DNA of 64,000 nucleotides from the NCBI GenBank assembly GCA_023393125.1, contig JAEWMQ010000020.1:62001-126000 (forward strand), in the 5' to 3' direction. The notes beneath the pieces were generated by a model. That model worked only from the letters and a program-made list of their open reading frames with translations. It was not told the DNA's origin and made no database searches. The position numbers and the translations under genes are program-made. This DNA comes from Bacillota bacterium (GTDB lineage: Bacteria > Bacillota > Clostridia > Lachnospirales > Cellulosilyticaceae). Positions 51,753 to 61,294 of this stretch are shown here, in pieces (positions within the stretch are counted from its first letter, which is position 1; every line of letters begins with the position of its first letter).

Positions 51753-54081
51753 AGTTACCGTCTGGCCCTGGCGTTGGATTATTAGGAAGCATGGCATCAT
51801 CCCAAATCACTTCTACACTCGTAGTTGTTACCTTATTAGACTCCGTAGATATAAAAGATTTTGTCCATTTAGGTACTAAATCTTTTAGTCCTTCTGTTGG
51901 AGTCGTCGCTGTAATATTTTCAAAGCCGTATACTTCATTAATGCTTTTTTCAATCCCTAATAACTTATGCCACTCTTCATCTGTGAGTCTTGTATCTGAT
52001 AGGAATTCATAATAGCTAAAGGTTGCCCCTTGGGCTAGAAAGAGCTTTCCTTTATAAGGACAAATAACATAAATTTCATAAGGCAAACCTGAACCTAATT
52101 CTAAGTAATTTTGGGTATCTATAATAGTCGCTACGTCTGAAATCACTGCAGATGTATAAGTTTCACTAGTCGTTGCATCAATAGACATATTTATACTAGC
52201 TAGCTGAGTGCTTACTGAATCCACCATCCCCCCAAAGGAACTTAAATGTTCATATTCTTCAGCTGTAAAACTTTGATTGGTTAATTCTTTTTGAGAGCAA
52301 CTCAAAATAATTTTTAAGTACTCCTGAATACGTTCAAGAACTTCTTTTGCATCCTCTCTTAAAAGATTTCTAGAGGAAAGACTTGTCATTGTATTTTCAG
52401 TTAGACTTAAAAGCTTAGCATATACTTCTATCTGAGGCTCTACATAAATATAAGGCATATTCTCTGGTGGCCCACCCATTTCTGCTACAGGCTGCTTTGA
52501 ATAGAGGACTGTATCATGCTTTAATTCAGCATAACTTCCTAAAGCAGTATGAATACTCTTATCAGTCCAAGCCTCATTTTTCATAAAGTTTGGCATCCCC
52601 TCTACCTCTTCAAAAGATTTTGTAGCAGAGGAAATGGTACCTACCCATCCTGAGTATAAATTAGCTGTCCAATCTTTATTAGAAAGTGCCTTGCATTTAT
52701 CTTGTAACTTATCTAAAGTAGGTAAATAATTCTCCCACTTTTCATTAGGCTTGTAGTATTCTAATAGTAATTCTTTTGAACGCTCACTTCCTAATACAGC
52801 AGTTACATCTAGCCCTGAAGGAACCGGCCTAAAAATGGGTTCCATTAGATTTTGCATAATATCTGCATCAATGGTATAACGTTGCCCCATGACTCTGAAC
52901 TGCACACCTGTAGGCACTCCTTCTGTTAATACTAATTTATTTTGAATCTCTGGTGCCCTTAAGGCTCTTATTTCTTTTTCTAATGCTACTTCCTTTCCTT
53001 TTTCCATAAAGCTTAAGAGCCCGATTTTTTCTCCATACATCTTTCTTATAACTGGTGTCATATCATATAAGGTCAAATCATCAGCTGCCCCTACATAAAT
53101 AGAAGTTGCCGTGTAAATACGATCCCAACTAGCTACAGCTTCTTTGGAATTAGAAATCAGTAAGCTCATCATTAAGGAAAGCTGAGTATTTTCTAAGTTA
53201 AAGTGATTAGTACTATCAATCATCTCAAAGCCTACTTGTCCGTACCACATCATAGTTTTAAAATAATGTGTTAATCTTTCTGTATTCGTATAATGACCTC
53301 TTACAGTATACTGGGTATAATCTTGCTTCTTCCCTATAATAGGAGAGACAGCTAATCCTTTAGCTGCATTTATTAAATTTACTTCTTCATCTACAAGGCT
53401 TTGTACTTCACTTGGAAGTTTCGTATTTTCTCCTAAAAGCTTCTCGGCTACTCCATAATACGCTGTAATCTTCATAAGCTGTTTTTGAATACTAGCATAC
53501 TCTGGATTTTCATAAGCTGCTAGACTTGCTTTAAGCATAATCTCAGTAAAGTTATTAAGTTCCTCATTAAGCTCAGATGATTCTAATCCTTTTAAGCTTT
53601 CATTATAGAAAATATGATATAAATTAAGGACTGCATCAGTAGTGATAAAAAGTGGCGTATTGGTATACTGACCACCTTCATAGACTTGATGCAATTTTAA
53701 ATAAGGATATTCAGCCCTAGGCTGCATCACCACAAAGCCATTTTCTTTAAGCATTTGTAACTGATTAGAAGTAAAGCCTTCAAATTGGTCAAAGTTAATA
53801 ACATTAGAAAAATCATCTGCCAACGGTACTTGATCTACCTGTGGTGTATAAGTAATGTCTTTATAACCATAATCTGATATGTACTTTTCTGGTAAAGTTG
53901 AAAGCTGCATGATTGATCCTGAACTTACTTCATTTACATTTAAAACCTCATTTTGATCCGTAGCAGTATTAACCATTTCGGAAAATGTCTGAGTTTCCTC
54001 TTGTTTACAGCCTACTAGCGATAAGAGCTGAGCACTTATTAATCCTACAACTCCTATCCGCAAAAGCCAACACCTCTTCAT
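51742..54081 (-). CDS. DUF3160 lipoprotein
   Basis: 779 residues. The lipoprotein signal ends SLVGC (Cys25) after a hydrophobic core, so the protein is membrane-anchored outside. The bulk matches DUF3160: FEGFTSNQLQMLKENGFVV, YPYLKLHQVYEGGQYTNTPLFITTDAVLNLYH, MTPVIRKMYGEKIG and AEMGGPPENMPYIYVEPQIEVYAKLL. DUF3160 proteins are large, extracellular and of unknown function. ggggg lies before the ATG at 54081. It is followed immediately by the VCBS-like gene. Both may form one surface complex, which is inference. Confidence 0.88.
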   Translation of the reverse strand: MKRCWLLRIGVVGLISAQLLSLVGCKQEETQTFSEMVNTATDQNEVLNVNEVSSGSIMQLSTLPEKYISDYGYKDITYTPQVDQVPLADDFSNVINFDQFEGFTSNQLQMLKENGFVVMQPRAEYPYLKLHQVYEGGQYTNTPLFITTDAVLNLYHIFYNESLKGLESSELNEELNNFTEIMLKASLAAYENPEYASIQKQLMKITAYYGVAEKLLGENTKLPSEVQSLVDEEVNLINAAKGLAVSPIIGKKQDYTQYTVRGHYTNTERLTHYFKTMMWYGQVGFEMIDSTNHFNLENTQLSLMMSLLISNSKEAVASWDRIYTATSIYVGAADDLTLYDMTPVIRKMYGEKIGLLSFMEKGKEVALEKEIRALRAPEIQNKLVLTEGVPTGVQFRVMGQRYTIDADIMQNLMEPIFRPVPSGLDVTAVLGSERSKELLLEYYKPNEKWENYLPTLDKLQDKCKALSNKDWTANLYSGWVGTISSATKSFEEVEGMPNFMKNEAWTDKSIHTALGSYAELKHDTVLYSKQPVAEMGGPPENMPYIYVEPQIEVYAKLLSLTENTMTSLSSRNLLREDAKEVLERIQEYLKIILSCSQKELTNQSFTAEEYEHLSSFGGMVDSVSTQLASINMSIDATTSETYTSAVISDVATIIDTQNYLELGSGLPYEIYVICPYKGKLFLAQGATFSYYEFLSDTRLTDEEWHKLLGIEKSINEVYGFENITATTPTEGLKDLVPKWTKSFISTESNKVTTTSVEVIWDDAMLPNNPTPGPDGNYVY

Positions 54082-54201
54082 TAAAATACCCCCTCATATA
54101 AATACATGATAATTGATTATAACAAATTTTCTAATAATTTGTGTTAATATTTTATTACATTTATGCGAGAAATAATTCATAATATTAAAATATAAATTGA
54201 T

Positions 54202-54315
54202 TTATCCTAATCTCATTTCTACCCAGTTTTCTGTTACATGCCTCATATACTTCCACCCATTAGCTTCTAGCCATTCCATGGATACTTTATTTAAATCCCA
54301 TTGCACGATAATCAT
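54202..54315 (-). CDS. Candidate small Trp-rich ORF
   Basis: 37 codons, ATG at 54315, with gaggtg about 6 bp upstream. Residues include four tryptophans (W6, W15, W21, W31): MIIVQWDLNKVSMEWLEANG, then WKYMRHVTENWVEMRLG. The frame is open further upstream to about codon -20. It lies between the P-type ATPase terminator and the DUF3160 gene, where no other gene occurs. It may be a genuine small protein or the remnant of a longer gene; I recognise no family. Confidence 0.35.
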   Translation of the reverse strand: MIIVQWDLNKVSMEWLEANGWKYMRHVTENWVEMRLG

Positions 54316-54400
54316 CTTTTTCACCTCGTCAAGAGGATATCCACTTTTCTTTTTTCTATACAAAACCAAATAACGAAATCATGCTATCCATTTACACAAA

Positions 54401-54450
54401 TAAACCCCATGAATAACTAGATTAATCATTCTAGTTATTCATGGGGTTTA
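54401..54450 (-). terminator. Terminator of the P-type ATPase gene
   Basis: 20-bp perfect stem (54401-54420 with 54431-54450, core accccatgaataactag). A and T tracts on both sides are present; the ATPase gene ends 60 bp away. Confidence 0.88.
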
Positions 54451-54509
54451 TATTTGTAGAGAACTTTTATGCTTCATGCATCAGTTCTTTTTTATTCCTA
54501 TTACAATTA

Positions 54510-57278
54510 TTATGCGTTTACTTTAGCCGTTTGTTTATCTTTTTTATCTGAAGCAAAAGCTCTAATAATTGCTTTACCTATTTCATTAATAACAATAATA
54601 AGCGCTGCTGTTAAAACAATCTTTACCCACATTGTAACACTTAATGGCACAGCGTTAAAGAAGTCTGTAAAGATTTGTGTAAAGAGGATTTGTGCCACTG
54701 CTGTAATACCAATTACTTTTAATGCAATTGTATTAGCAAAGAAATGAGGAATGATACTTCCTGAACCAATTTCTCTACAGTTAAAGGCATTAAATAGGGC
54801 AAAGAATGCAAAGAGACCAAATAACACAGTACCCATTTCTTCCGCTGTTGCACCTAATGGATTAAAGATCATTTGACCCAAGATGAAAGCAGAAACAATA
54901 ACAGCATTAGTCAAAATAGACTTAAGCATTGTTTTAGTAATAATACTACTCTTTCTATTTACTGGCTTTCTACTAAGCACAGAACGTCTTACTGGTTCTA
55001 AGCCTAAAGCTAATGCAGGAGGACCATCCATGATAATATTTACCCATAAGAGCTGAATCGTTGTAAATGGCATTTCCTGACCTAAAAGCTGAGACACAAC
55101 AGCAATAAGGAAAGCTACTACGTTTACTGTAAGTTGGAACTGGATAAAACGTTGGAAGTTTTCATAAATACCACGTCCCCATTGTATACCTCTTACAATC
55201 GTACTAAAGCTATCATCTGTTAAAATAATATCTGCAGCATTTTTACTTACTTCAGTACCTGCTATACCCATAGCAATACCTACATCAGCTTTATGAAGGG
55301 CTGGTGCATCGTTAATACCATCACCTGTTACCCCAACTACTTCTCCATTTTCTTGAAGCGCTGTTACAATTCTCATTTTAGTATCTGGCTTAGAACGTGC
55401 CACGATATTAATATTTTTGATTTCTTCACGTAATTCTTCATCTGTTAAAGTATCGATGTAAGAAGATTCTACAGCAATTTTACCACCTTCTAAAAGGCCG
55501 AGCTCTGCTCCAATTGCTTTTGCTGTATTAATGTTATCTCCTGTAAGCATTTTAGTTGTAATACCAGCTTTTGCTGCTGTCTTAACTGCTTCAATAACAT
55601 CTTCTCTTAGTGGATCGCGAATACCTACAAAGGCATTAAAGATTAATTGATCTTCTAACAACTTAGGTTCATTAATAGTACCATCTGCTGCAATCCCTGT
55701 ACTTACTTCTTCATCTGATAAATATTTATAAGCAAAGCCTAGTGCACGCATAGCTTTAACTTGTAATTTTTCAATTTCAGCTAATATTGATTTTTTCTTT
55801 TCCTCTGTAAGTGGTACAATCTCTTCTCCTTCTTGAACAAAAGTACAAGAATCAAGAAGGACCTCTGGTGCACCTTTTACAAGCACTGCATTTTTGTCTT
55901 CGTGCTTAATAATAGTTGACATACGTTTAAGCTTAGAATCAAAAGGAATTTGTGAATAGATATGTGCATTTTTTCTTTCTTCACGATAATCTCTATTACG
56001 GTAGTATAAAAGAAGCGCACATTCTGTGGCACTACCTAAGTATTTAAATTCTGTACCATCTTGCTCTATATCAGCTGTTCCATTTAATAAGCAGTTAAGG
56101 TCAAACATACATGTTGTTCCTTTTGGAGATTGCACTACATAATCACCAGCCACATAAACTGTATCTACTGTCATACGATTTTGTGTAAGTGTACCTGTCT
56201 TATCTGAACAAATAACTGAGATAGAACCAATTGTTTCACAAGCTTCTTTTTTAGTAACTAAAGCATTTATCTTAGCCATTTTTTGCATAGTAATAGCAAG
56301 TGTCATATTAATCATAGTTGGTAAACCTTCTGGTACAGCAGCTACAATTAAAGCTATACAAACAACGAAGGCAGTCTTAATACCATCTATTGAACTTAAG
56401 AAACCTGTAACACTTGAAGTATCAGGGTGAACTGCACCTTCCATAATCATTTTTACTGTCATGTAAATGAAAAGTAAACCAGCAATAGCACTTGATGCTT
56501 TAGAAATTGTTGTTCCTAAATGACCAAGTTTAATTTGAAGAGGTGTTTCTCCTGCATCTTCATTAAGGTTTTGTGCAATGCGTCCCATTTCAGTATCATC
56601 ACCGATAGAAGTTACAACAAAGCTACCTGTACCTTGTGCTACGAAAGTACCACCAAATACCATGTTTCTTTGTTTAGCTGGTACTGGATCTTGAATAATT
56701 GTTTCACCTTTATTATTGAGGATACTTTCAAGTTCTACTACCAGGTCTGCTTTTTTACCAACATCATCTGCTTCACCTGTTAACATATCTTCTCTTACTT
56801 TTAAGTTAACATTTTCAATCACACGACCATCCGCAGGAATCATATCTCCTGTTGAAATATGAACAATATCTCCTGGTACAATATCAGATTTTAAAATAGT
56901 GGTGATTTTTCCATCTCTAACTACTTTTACTTGGATGTCCTCAGTTAATTTAGAAAGAGCTTTAGCTGCTTTTTTAGATTTACCTTCTGTTACAATACCA
57001 ATTGTAATACCTAATGCTACAGCTACTACAATCCCGATAGCATCTGGAATCTCTCCTACAAGGGCACTTACTGCTGCTGCAATAAGTAAGATAATAATCA
57101 TAGGTTCTGATAACCCATCTTTGATATTATCCCATAATGTTTCTTCTTGGCCTGGGGTGAATTCATTCTTTCCATATTTCTCTTGACGCGTCCTAGCTTC
57201 CCCACTGGAAAGCCCGCACCCCGAGTCTACCTTGAGCTCTTCTAGTACTTTTTCTGACGGTTCATTGAAGTATTTCAT
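54510..57278 (-). CDS. P-type cation-transporting ATPase (PMCA-like; Mn riboswitch controlled)
   Basis: 922 residues, P2-type. Actuator LTGEA (about 166-170), ion-site motif VAAVPEGLP (about 312-320), phosphorylation site SDKTGTLTQNRMT (Asp359), nucleotide-binding KGAPE, hinge GDGINDAPALHKADVGIAMG, and NIIMDGPPALALGLEP in the sixth membrane helix, all typical of PMCA-type calcium pumps. Ten hydrophobic segments fit. The gene is preceded by a recognisable yybP-ykoY riboswitch (57360-57490), which senses Mn2+, so the pump may in fact export manganese or handle Mn as well as Ca. aaaggag lies before the ATG. Monocistronic with its own promoter and terminator. Confidence 0.92.
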   Translation of the reverse strand: MKYFNEPSEKVLEELKVDSGCGLSSGEARTRQEKYGKNEFTPGQEETLWDNIKDGLSEPMIIILLIAAAVSALVGEIPDAIGIVVAVALGITIGIVTEGKSKKAAKALSKLTEDIQVKVVRDGKITTILKSDIVPGDIVHISTGDMIPADGRVIENVNLKVREDMLTGEADDVGKKADLVVELESILNNKGETIIQDPVPAKQRNMVFGGTFVAQGTGSFVVTSIGDDTEMGRIAQNLNEDAGETPLQIKLGHLGTTISKASSAIAGLLFIYMTVKMIMEGAVHPDTSSVTGFLSSIDGIKTAFVVCIALIVAAVPEGLPTMINMTLAITMQKMAKINALVTKKEACETIGSISVICSDKTGTLTQNRMTVDTVYVAGDYVVQSPKGTTCMFDLNCLLNGTADIEQDGTEFKYLGSATECALLLYYRNRDYREERKNAHIYSQIPFDSKLKRMSTIIKHEDKNAVLVKGAPEVLLDSCTFVQEGEEIVPLTEEKKKSILAEIEKLQVKAMRALGFAYKYLSDEEVSTGIAADGTINEPKLLEDQLIFNAFVGIRDPLREDVIEAVKTAAKAGITTKMLTGDNINTAKAIGAELGLLEGGKIAVESSYIDTLTDEELREEIKNINIVARSKPDTKMRIVTALQENGEVVGVTGDGINDAPALHKADVGIAMGIAGTEVSKNAADIILTDDSFSTIVRGIQWGRGIYENFQRFIQFQLTVNVVAFLIAVVSQLLGQEMPFTTIQLLWVNIIMDGPPALALGLEPVRRSVLSRKPVNRKSSIITKTMLKSILTNAVIVSAFILGQMIFNPLGATAEEMGTVLFGLFAFFALFNAFNCREIGSGSIIPHFFANTIALKVIGITAVAQILFTQIFTDFFNAVPLSVTMWVKIVLTAALIIVINEIGKAIIRAFASDKKDKQTAKVNA

Positions 57279-57359
57279 TTGTTCACGCTCACTCCTTTTG
57301 ATAGTTTTGAATTATTATTTATTTCATTATTTATAGCTTATTCATGTAAAGTTATAATG

Positions 57360-57490
57360 AAAAATGGCGAGCCTTATACACTTTTTTGAAGTATATAAGT
57401 CTCGCCATTCAAGATTAAACCAGAATAAAATTCATGATGTTGATTTAATCACACTTTTAGTGCCGACTACTCCCTTATGGAATACGCTAT
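57360..57490 (-). ncRNA. yybP-ykoY manganese riboswitch
   Basis: On the minus strand, downstream of a strong promoter, the leader has GGGAGTAG (57474-57467), TCAACATCATG (about 57443-57433) and TGGCGAGACTTATA (57407-57394), in the order and spacing of the yybP-ykoY consensus. The last element is followed by a matching arm (TATAAGGCTCGCCA) and a T run (57363-57360), so it can act as a terminator helix. It sits 80 bp upstream of the ATPase ATG. In other bacteria this RNA binds Mn2+ and turns on exporters. Confidence 0.8.
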
Positions 57491-57501
57491 AAATTTTCTT
57501 T

Positions 57502-57530
57502 ATTATAGCATCTGTCCCATCTAATTGCAA
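57502..57530 (-). promoter_or_regulatory. Promoter of the riboswitch-ATPase transcript
   Basis: TTGCAA (57530-57525), 17-bp spacer, TGC-extended TATAAT (57507-57502), about 10 bp upstream of the riboswitch. Confidence 0.78.
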
Positions 57531-57620
57531 TAACTTTTTATTATGTGCTTATTTGTAATTAAATATTCCTTTATTGATTCTTCTTTTATATAACTCCGTC
57601 ATAATAACCTGTGTCCTAAA

Positions 57621-57665
57621 AGTAAAAAAGCTACTATGCTATTTTAGCATAGTAGCTTTTTTACT
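57621..57665 (-). terminator. Terminator after ptsG
   Basis: 21-bp perfect stem (57621-57641 with 57645-57665), touching the 3' end of the gene, with T run on the minus strand. Confidence 0.93.
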
Positions 57666-57666
57666 T

Positions 57667-59877
57667 TTATACTTGTTTAATAATAACCGCTTCTTTAGCG
57701 CCTGCTTCTACATTACCAAGTTTTACAATCTCAACTTGTTCATTTTCTTTAAGATTTGGGAAAACAATTGGTGTAATAACAGATGGCACTTTTGGTTTAA
57801 CACTATCAAGATCTACTGTTAAAATTAAGTCACCAGCTTTTACTTCTTGTCCTTGCTCGATATGAGACTCGAAGCCTTCACCGCCTAATTTAACTGTATC
57901 AAGTCCAAAGTGAATAAGTACTTCGTGACCTGTTTCCGTTTCAAAAGTAGCTGCATGTTTTGTTGGGAAAACATTTGTTACTTTACCACTAACTGGTGAG
58001 TATACTTTCCCATCTGTTGGCTCAATAGCAAAACCGTCACCCATCATTTTTTCTGCAAATACTGGGTCTGGTACTTCTGTAATAGGCATTAATCTACCTG
58101 TTAATGGCATTTTAATTTCTACTGATGCAGGAGCTGCTTGTGTTTGTTTTATCTCTACTTCTGCTTCTGCCTTTACTTCTTCTTTAACATTTACTGCTTC
58201 TTTTGCTGCAGCAAGAGCCTCTGCACTTACTTTTCCTTCAATGATATCTAAAATATCATTTTTGATAACGTCTGATTTTCCACCAAAGATAACCTGAACA
58301 TTATTTCCTACTTCCATAACACCTGCTGCACCTAAACCTCTAAGCACTGTTTTATTTACTTTTTTAACATCATTAAGACCTACACGAAGACGTGTAATAC
58401 ATGCATCTAAGTTAGTAATATTTTCTTTACCACCTAAATGTTCTAGTACTTGAATAGCAAGTGTGAGACCTTTTTGATCTCCTGCGCCTTCACTACCTTC
58501 TTCATCATCTTCACGACCTGGTGTTTTAAGGTTAAACTTCTTAATACAGAAGTTGAAGACTACGAAATATACAACGAAGAATCCAAGACCTACTAATATA
58601 ATGTAAATCCAGTTAGTTGGTACCCCTGCTCCTGCTGGAAGAAGACCAAATAATGTAAAGTCAATAAGTCCACCAGAGAAAGTCATACCTACGAATACAT
58701 TTAAGATATCCATTAGCATATATGATAAACCTGCTAAAACAGAGTGAACTGCATATAATACTGGTGCAACGAATAAGAATGTGAATTCAAGAGGTTCTGT
58801 AATACCTGTAATCATTGCAGTTAAAGCACCTGATAAAAGTAAACCACCTACTAATTTTTTCTTAGAAGGAAGGGCATTTTTGTACATTGCTAAAGCAGCC
58901 CCACCAAGACCGAACATCATGAATGGGAATTTACCTGCCATGAAACGAGATGTCCCTTTTACAACTTCAGCCATAGTTGCTGCATCTGCACCTACTATAC
59001 CTGACATGTTGGAAAGTTGTGCAAAGTATGCTGTGTTTGCACCGTTTACTAACATTGTTGTACCATCTGCCAAATGTACTGTACCTTCTACAAATCCTGT
59101 ATACCAGAATGGTGTATAGAATACATGGTGAAGTCCTACTGGAATAAGACTTCTCTCAATAGTTCCGTATAGGAATGTTCCCATAGCTCCTGAATGATTA
59201 ACAAGGTCTGCAATCATAGCAATACCATTTTGAACCACTGGCCATACGAATGATAAAAGTACACCTACTACTAACATCACTACTGAAGTAACAATCGGAA
59301 CAAATCTAGAACCACCAAAGAAGCCTAGAACTTGTGGCAATTGAATCTTGTGATATTTGTTATGCAGTGCTGATGCAGTAATACCTGCAATCATACCACC
59401 AAATACAGAAAGATTAAGTGTAAATATACCAAGTGTTGTTGTTACATATGAACTATACTCTGCTGGTATATGATCTGGTGTTAATACACCTAGTGGTGTT
59501 ATCCCTAAAGATAACATAGTAGAAATAGCTGTATTCATAATTAAGAAACCAACAGCCCCTGCAAGACCTGCTGTTCCTTTATCTGACTTAGCTAAACCTA
59601 CAGCAATACCAATTGCAAATAACAATGGTAAATTATCAAATACTGCTCCACCCACCTTTTGCATAACAGTTAATATTGCTGTTACAGCTTCTATATTAAC
59701 AAAGTTAATAAGACCTTGATAAATAGCTGGTGGATTTTCAAGAGATGCTACGTTAAGTAATGCACCACCTACACCAAGTAAGATCCCTGCTGCTGGTAAA
59801 AGAGCAATTGGTAACATGAAGGCCTTACCAACACGTTGTAAAAGGCCGAAAACTTGACTAATACCTTTATTTTTCAT
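57667..59877 (-). CDS. ptsG: PTS glucose-type transporter subunit IICBA
   Basis: 736 residues from the ATG at 59877, which has ggaga 6 bp upstream. About 1-410 is the membrane IIC domain (MLPIALLPAAGILLGVGGAL; GITEPLEFTFLFVAP). About 430-510 is IIB with the phosphorylated Cys in TNLDACITRLRVGL. A linker with Lys/Glu/Ala repeats (AAKEAVNVKEEVKAEAEVEI) leads to IIA (about 575-725) with HEVLIHFGLDTVKLGGEGF (phospho-His) and VTPIVFPN. It phosphorylates incoming glucose or N-acetylglucosamine from PEP; IIC motifs fit glucose-class PTS but do not settle the sugar. Monocistronic. Confidence 0.92.
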   Translation of the reverse strand: MKNKGISQVFGLLQRVGKAFMLPIALLPAAGILLGVGGALLNVASLENPPAIYQGLINFVNIEAVTAILTVMQKVGGAVFDNLPLLFAIGIAVGLAKSDKGTAGLAGAVGFLIMNTAISTMLSLGITPLGVLTPDHIPAEYSSYVTTTLGIFTLNLSVFGGMIAGITASALHNKYHKIQLPQVLGFFGGSRFVPIVTSVVMLVVGVLLSFVWPVVQNGIAMIADLVNHSGAMGTFLYGTIERSLIPVGLHHVFYTPFWYTGFVEGTVHLADGTTMLVNGANTAYFAQLSNMSGIVGADAATMAEVVKGTSRFMAGKFPFMMFGLGGAALAMYKNALPSKKKLVGGLLLSGALTAMITGITEPLEFTFLFVAPVLYAVHSVLAGLSYMLMDILNVFVGMTFSGGLIDFTLFGLLPAGAGVPTNWIYIILVGLGFFVVYFVVFNFCIKKFNLKTPGREDDEEGSEGAGDQKGLTLAIQVLEHLGGKENITNLDACITRLRVGLNDVKKVNKTVLRGLGAAGVMEVGNNVQVIFGGKSDVIKNDILDIIEGKVSAEALAAAKEAVNVKEEVKAEAEVEIKQTQAAPASVEIKMPLTGRLMPITEVPDPVFAEKMMGDGFAIEPTDGKVYSPVSGKVTNVFPTKHAATFETETGHEVLIHFGLDTVKLGGEGFESHIEQGQEVKAGDLILTVDLDSVKPKVPSVITPIVFPNLKENEQVEIVKLGNVEAGAKEAVIIKQV

Positions 59878-59954
59878 GTTTGTCTCCTTACTTTTGGCTA
59901 AGTAACCGTTTTCATAGTCACTTTGCACACGCTAATTTTAATTTTTACTTTCTA

Positions 59955-59982
59955 ATTTTATCATTCACTTTGTTTATGTCAA
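59955..59982 (-). promoter_or_regulatory. ptsG promoter
   Basis: TTGACA (59982-59977), 16-bp spacer and TGA-extended TAAAAT (59960-59955). No antiterminator binding hairpin or CcpA cre site was recognised in the short leader. Confidence 0.7.
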
Positions 59983-60246
59983 CTCTTTTTATTTATTTTT
60001 TTATTTTATAGTGCAACTTGTACATTTTAAATATCACTTTTAGTAAGTTATTTACATATATTATTGTTAAACTTTTGTTTTATATTTGTTAAAATTGCTT
60101 GTTTTTATATTTTAATCACTTTATTTTCTTATCTATCATTTTACTTTTTATAACATTATCTTTTAATTTTGATTTTAAATATTACATTTAAAAGACGAAA
60201 TCCCACATCATTTGTTTTTACTTTACCTATATTGTATAATATTTTT

Positions 60247-60266
60247 ACCTTAACTTTACTTAAGGT
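60247..60266 (+). promoter_or_regulatory. Promoter and inverted repeat before the Cu-amine-oxidase-domain gene
   Basis: TATAAT at 60235-60240 is followed by the inverted repeat accttaa (60247-60253) / ttaaggt (60260-60266), which would sit at the start of transcription. The 330 bp between it and ptsG is AT-rich with no gene and no other structure that I can support. Confidence 0.5.
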
Positions 60267-60313
60267 TAACTACATAAGACTTACTATCTTATCAAACTAA
60301 AGGAGACTATTAG

Positions 60314-61231
60314 ATGAAAAAATTAGGTATCTTTTTAATAACTACCTTGTTAACCACAACTACCATTTTAGCTGCTCCTATTAAAATTCAAGTTAATGGG
60401 AAGGAAATTCAATATAAAGTAGCACCTATCATTAAAAATGGTACAACTTTAGTACCTCTTCGTGTCATTAGTGAAGAATTAGGCGCTTTGGTAGAATGGT
60501 CCTCTGCTACCAATACAATTACTATTTATAGTGATCAAGCTAACTTGCAACTAAACATGGGATCACTAGAAATGAATAAGTTAGATTTTGCTTCTAATTC
60601 AGAAACACAAATCCCTTTAGCCTTAGCACCTATCCAAATGAATAGTACAACTATGGTTCCTTTACGTGCTATCTCTGAAGGATTAGGTTGTAAAATCGAT
60701 TATGCAAATGGTTTAATCAGTGTCACTTCTGGGGCTTCAATCGTGCAGCCTGGAGCGCCTCAGTTTACAGAAGAAATAAAGCTTAGTATACAAGATAAAT
60801 TAACCAACAAATATGGTACTTGTTCAACTATAGCAGGTGATATTCATCTTACTTTCAGCCTCACAGTTAATAAGGATAAGCTAAAATACTATCCCTGTGA
60901 TTTTGAAATAGCCATCAAACTTTCAGATCAAGATATCACGCATTTAAAAGATTTAACACATACAGCACCAGATACAGCAGCATATGTAAAGAAACAGCTA
61001 CAAAGTCATATGCAGCAACTTGCTTTAGAACTCATCTCTGATTATCCTGAAGCAAAATTTTGGGGATATTACGATTTGTCTCATTACGAAACAACTGATA
61101 ATCATCAAAAACTAATTACAAGCTATGCTTGTACTTGGATGAATTACATACCTGATGCAAATCTTACTTATGCTGGTAGTAAGAAGGACTTATTTACTTG
61201 GTTTACAAGTTATGATACAGAAATTTGGTAG
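60314..61231 (+). CDS. Secreted copper amine oxidase N-terminal domain protein
   Basis: 305 residues. A signal peptide (MKKLGIFLITTLLTTTTILA, cleavage near residue 20-22) precedes a copper amine oxidase-like N-terminal domain: IKIQVNGKEIQYKVAPIIKN, GTTLVPLRVISEELGALVEWSS and the repeat TTMVPLRAISEGLGCKIDYA (about 105-125). In Firmicutes this domain is a surface/extracellular module, not an amine oxidase. The C-terminal 160 residues are not recognised. aaaggag precedes the ATG. It is probably exported and attached to the envelope. Confidence 0.9.
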   Translation: MKKLGIFLITTLLTTTTILAAPIKIQVNGKEIQYKVAPIIKNGTTLVPLRVISEELGALVEWSSATNTITIYSDQANLQLNMGSLEMNKLDFASNSETQIPLALAPIQMNSTTMVPLRAISEGLGCKIDYANGLISVTSGASIVQPGAPQFTEEIKLSIQDKLTNKYGTCSTIAGDIHLTFSLTVNKDKLKYYPCDFEIAIKLSDQDITHLKDLTHTAPDTAAYVKKQLQSHMQQLALELISDYPEAKFWGYYDLSHYETTDNHQKLITSYACTWMNYIPDANLTYAGSKKDLFTWFTSYDTEIW

Positions 61232-61235
61232 AAGT

Positions 61236-61286
61236 AAGAAGGGATGTATTGAAACTATCTATTTAGTTTCAGTACATCCCTTCTTA
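61236..61286. terminator. Bidirectional terminator
   Basis: Stem aagaagggatgta..gaaact / agtttc..tacatcccttctt with one internal loop, between converging genes. Confidence 0.85.
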
Positions 61287-61294
61287 TTTATTAT

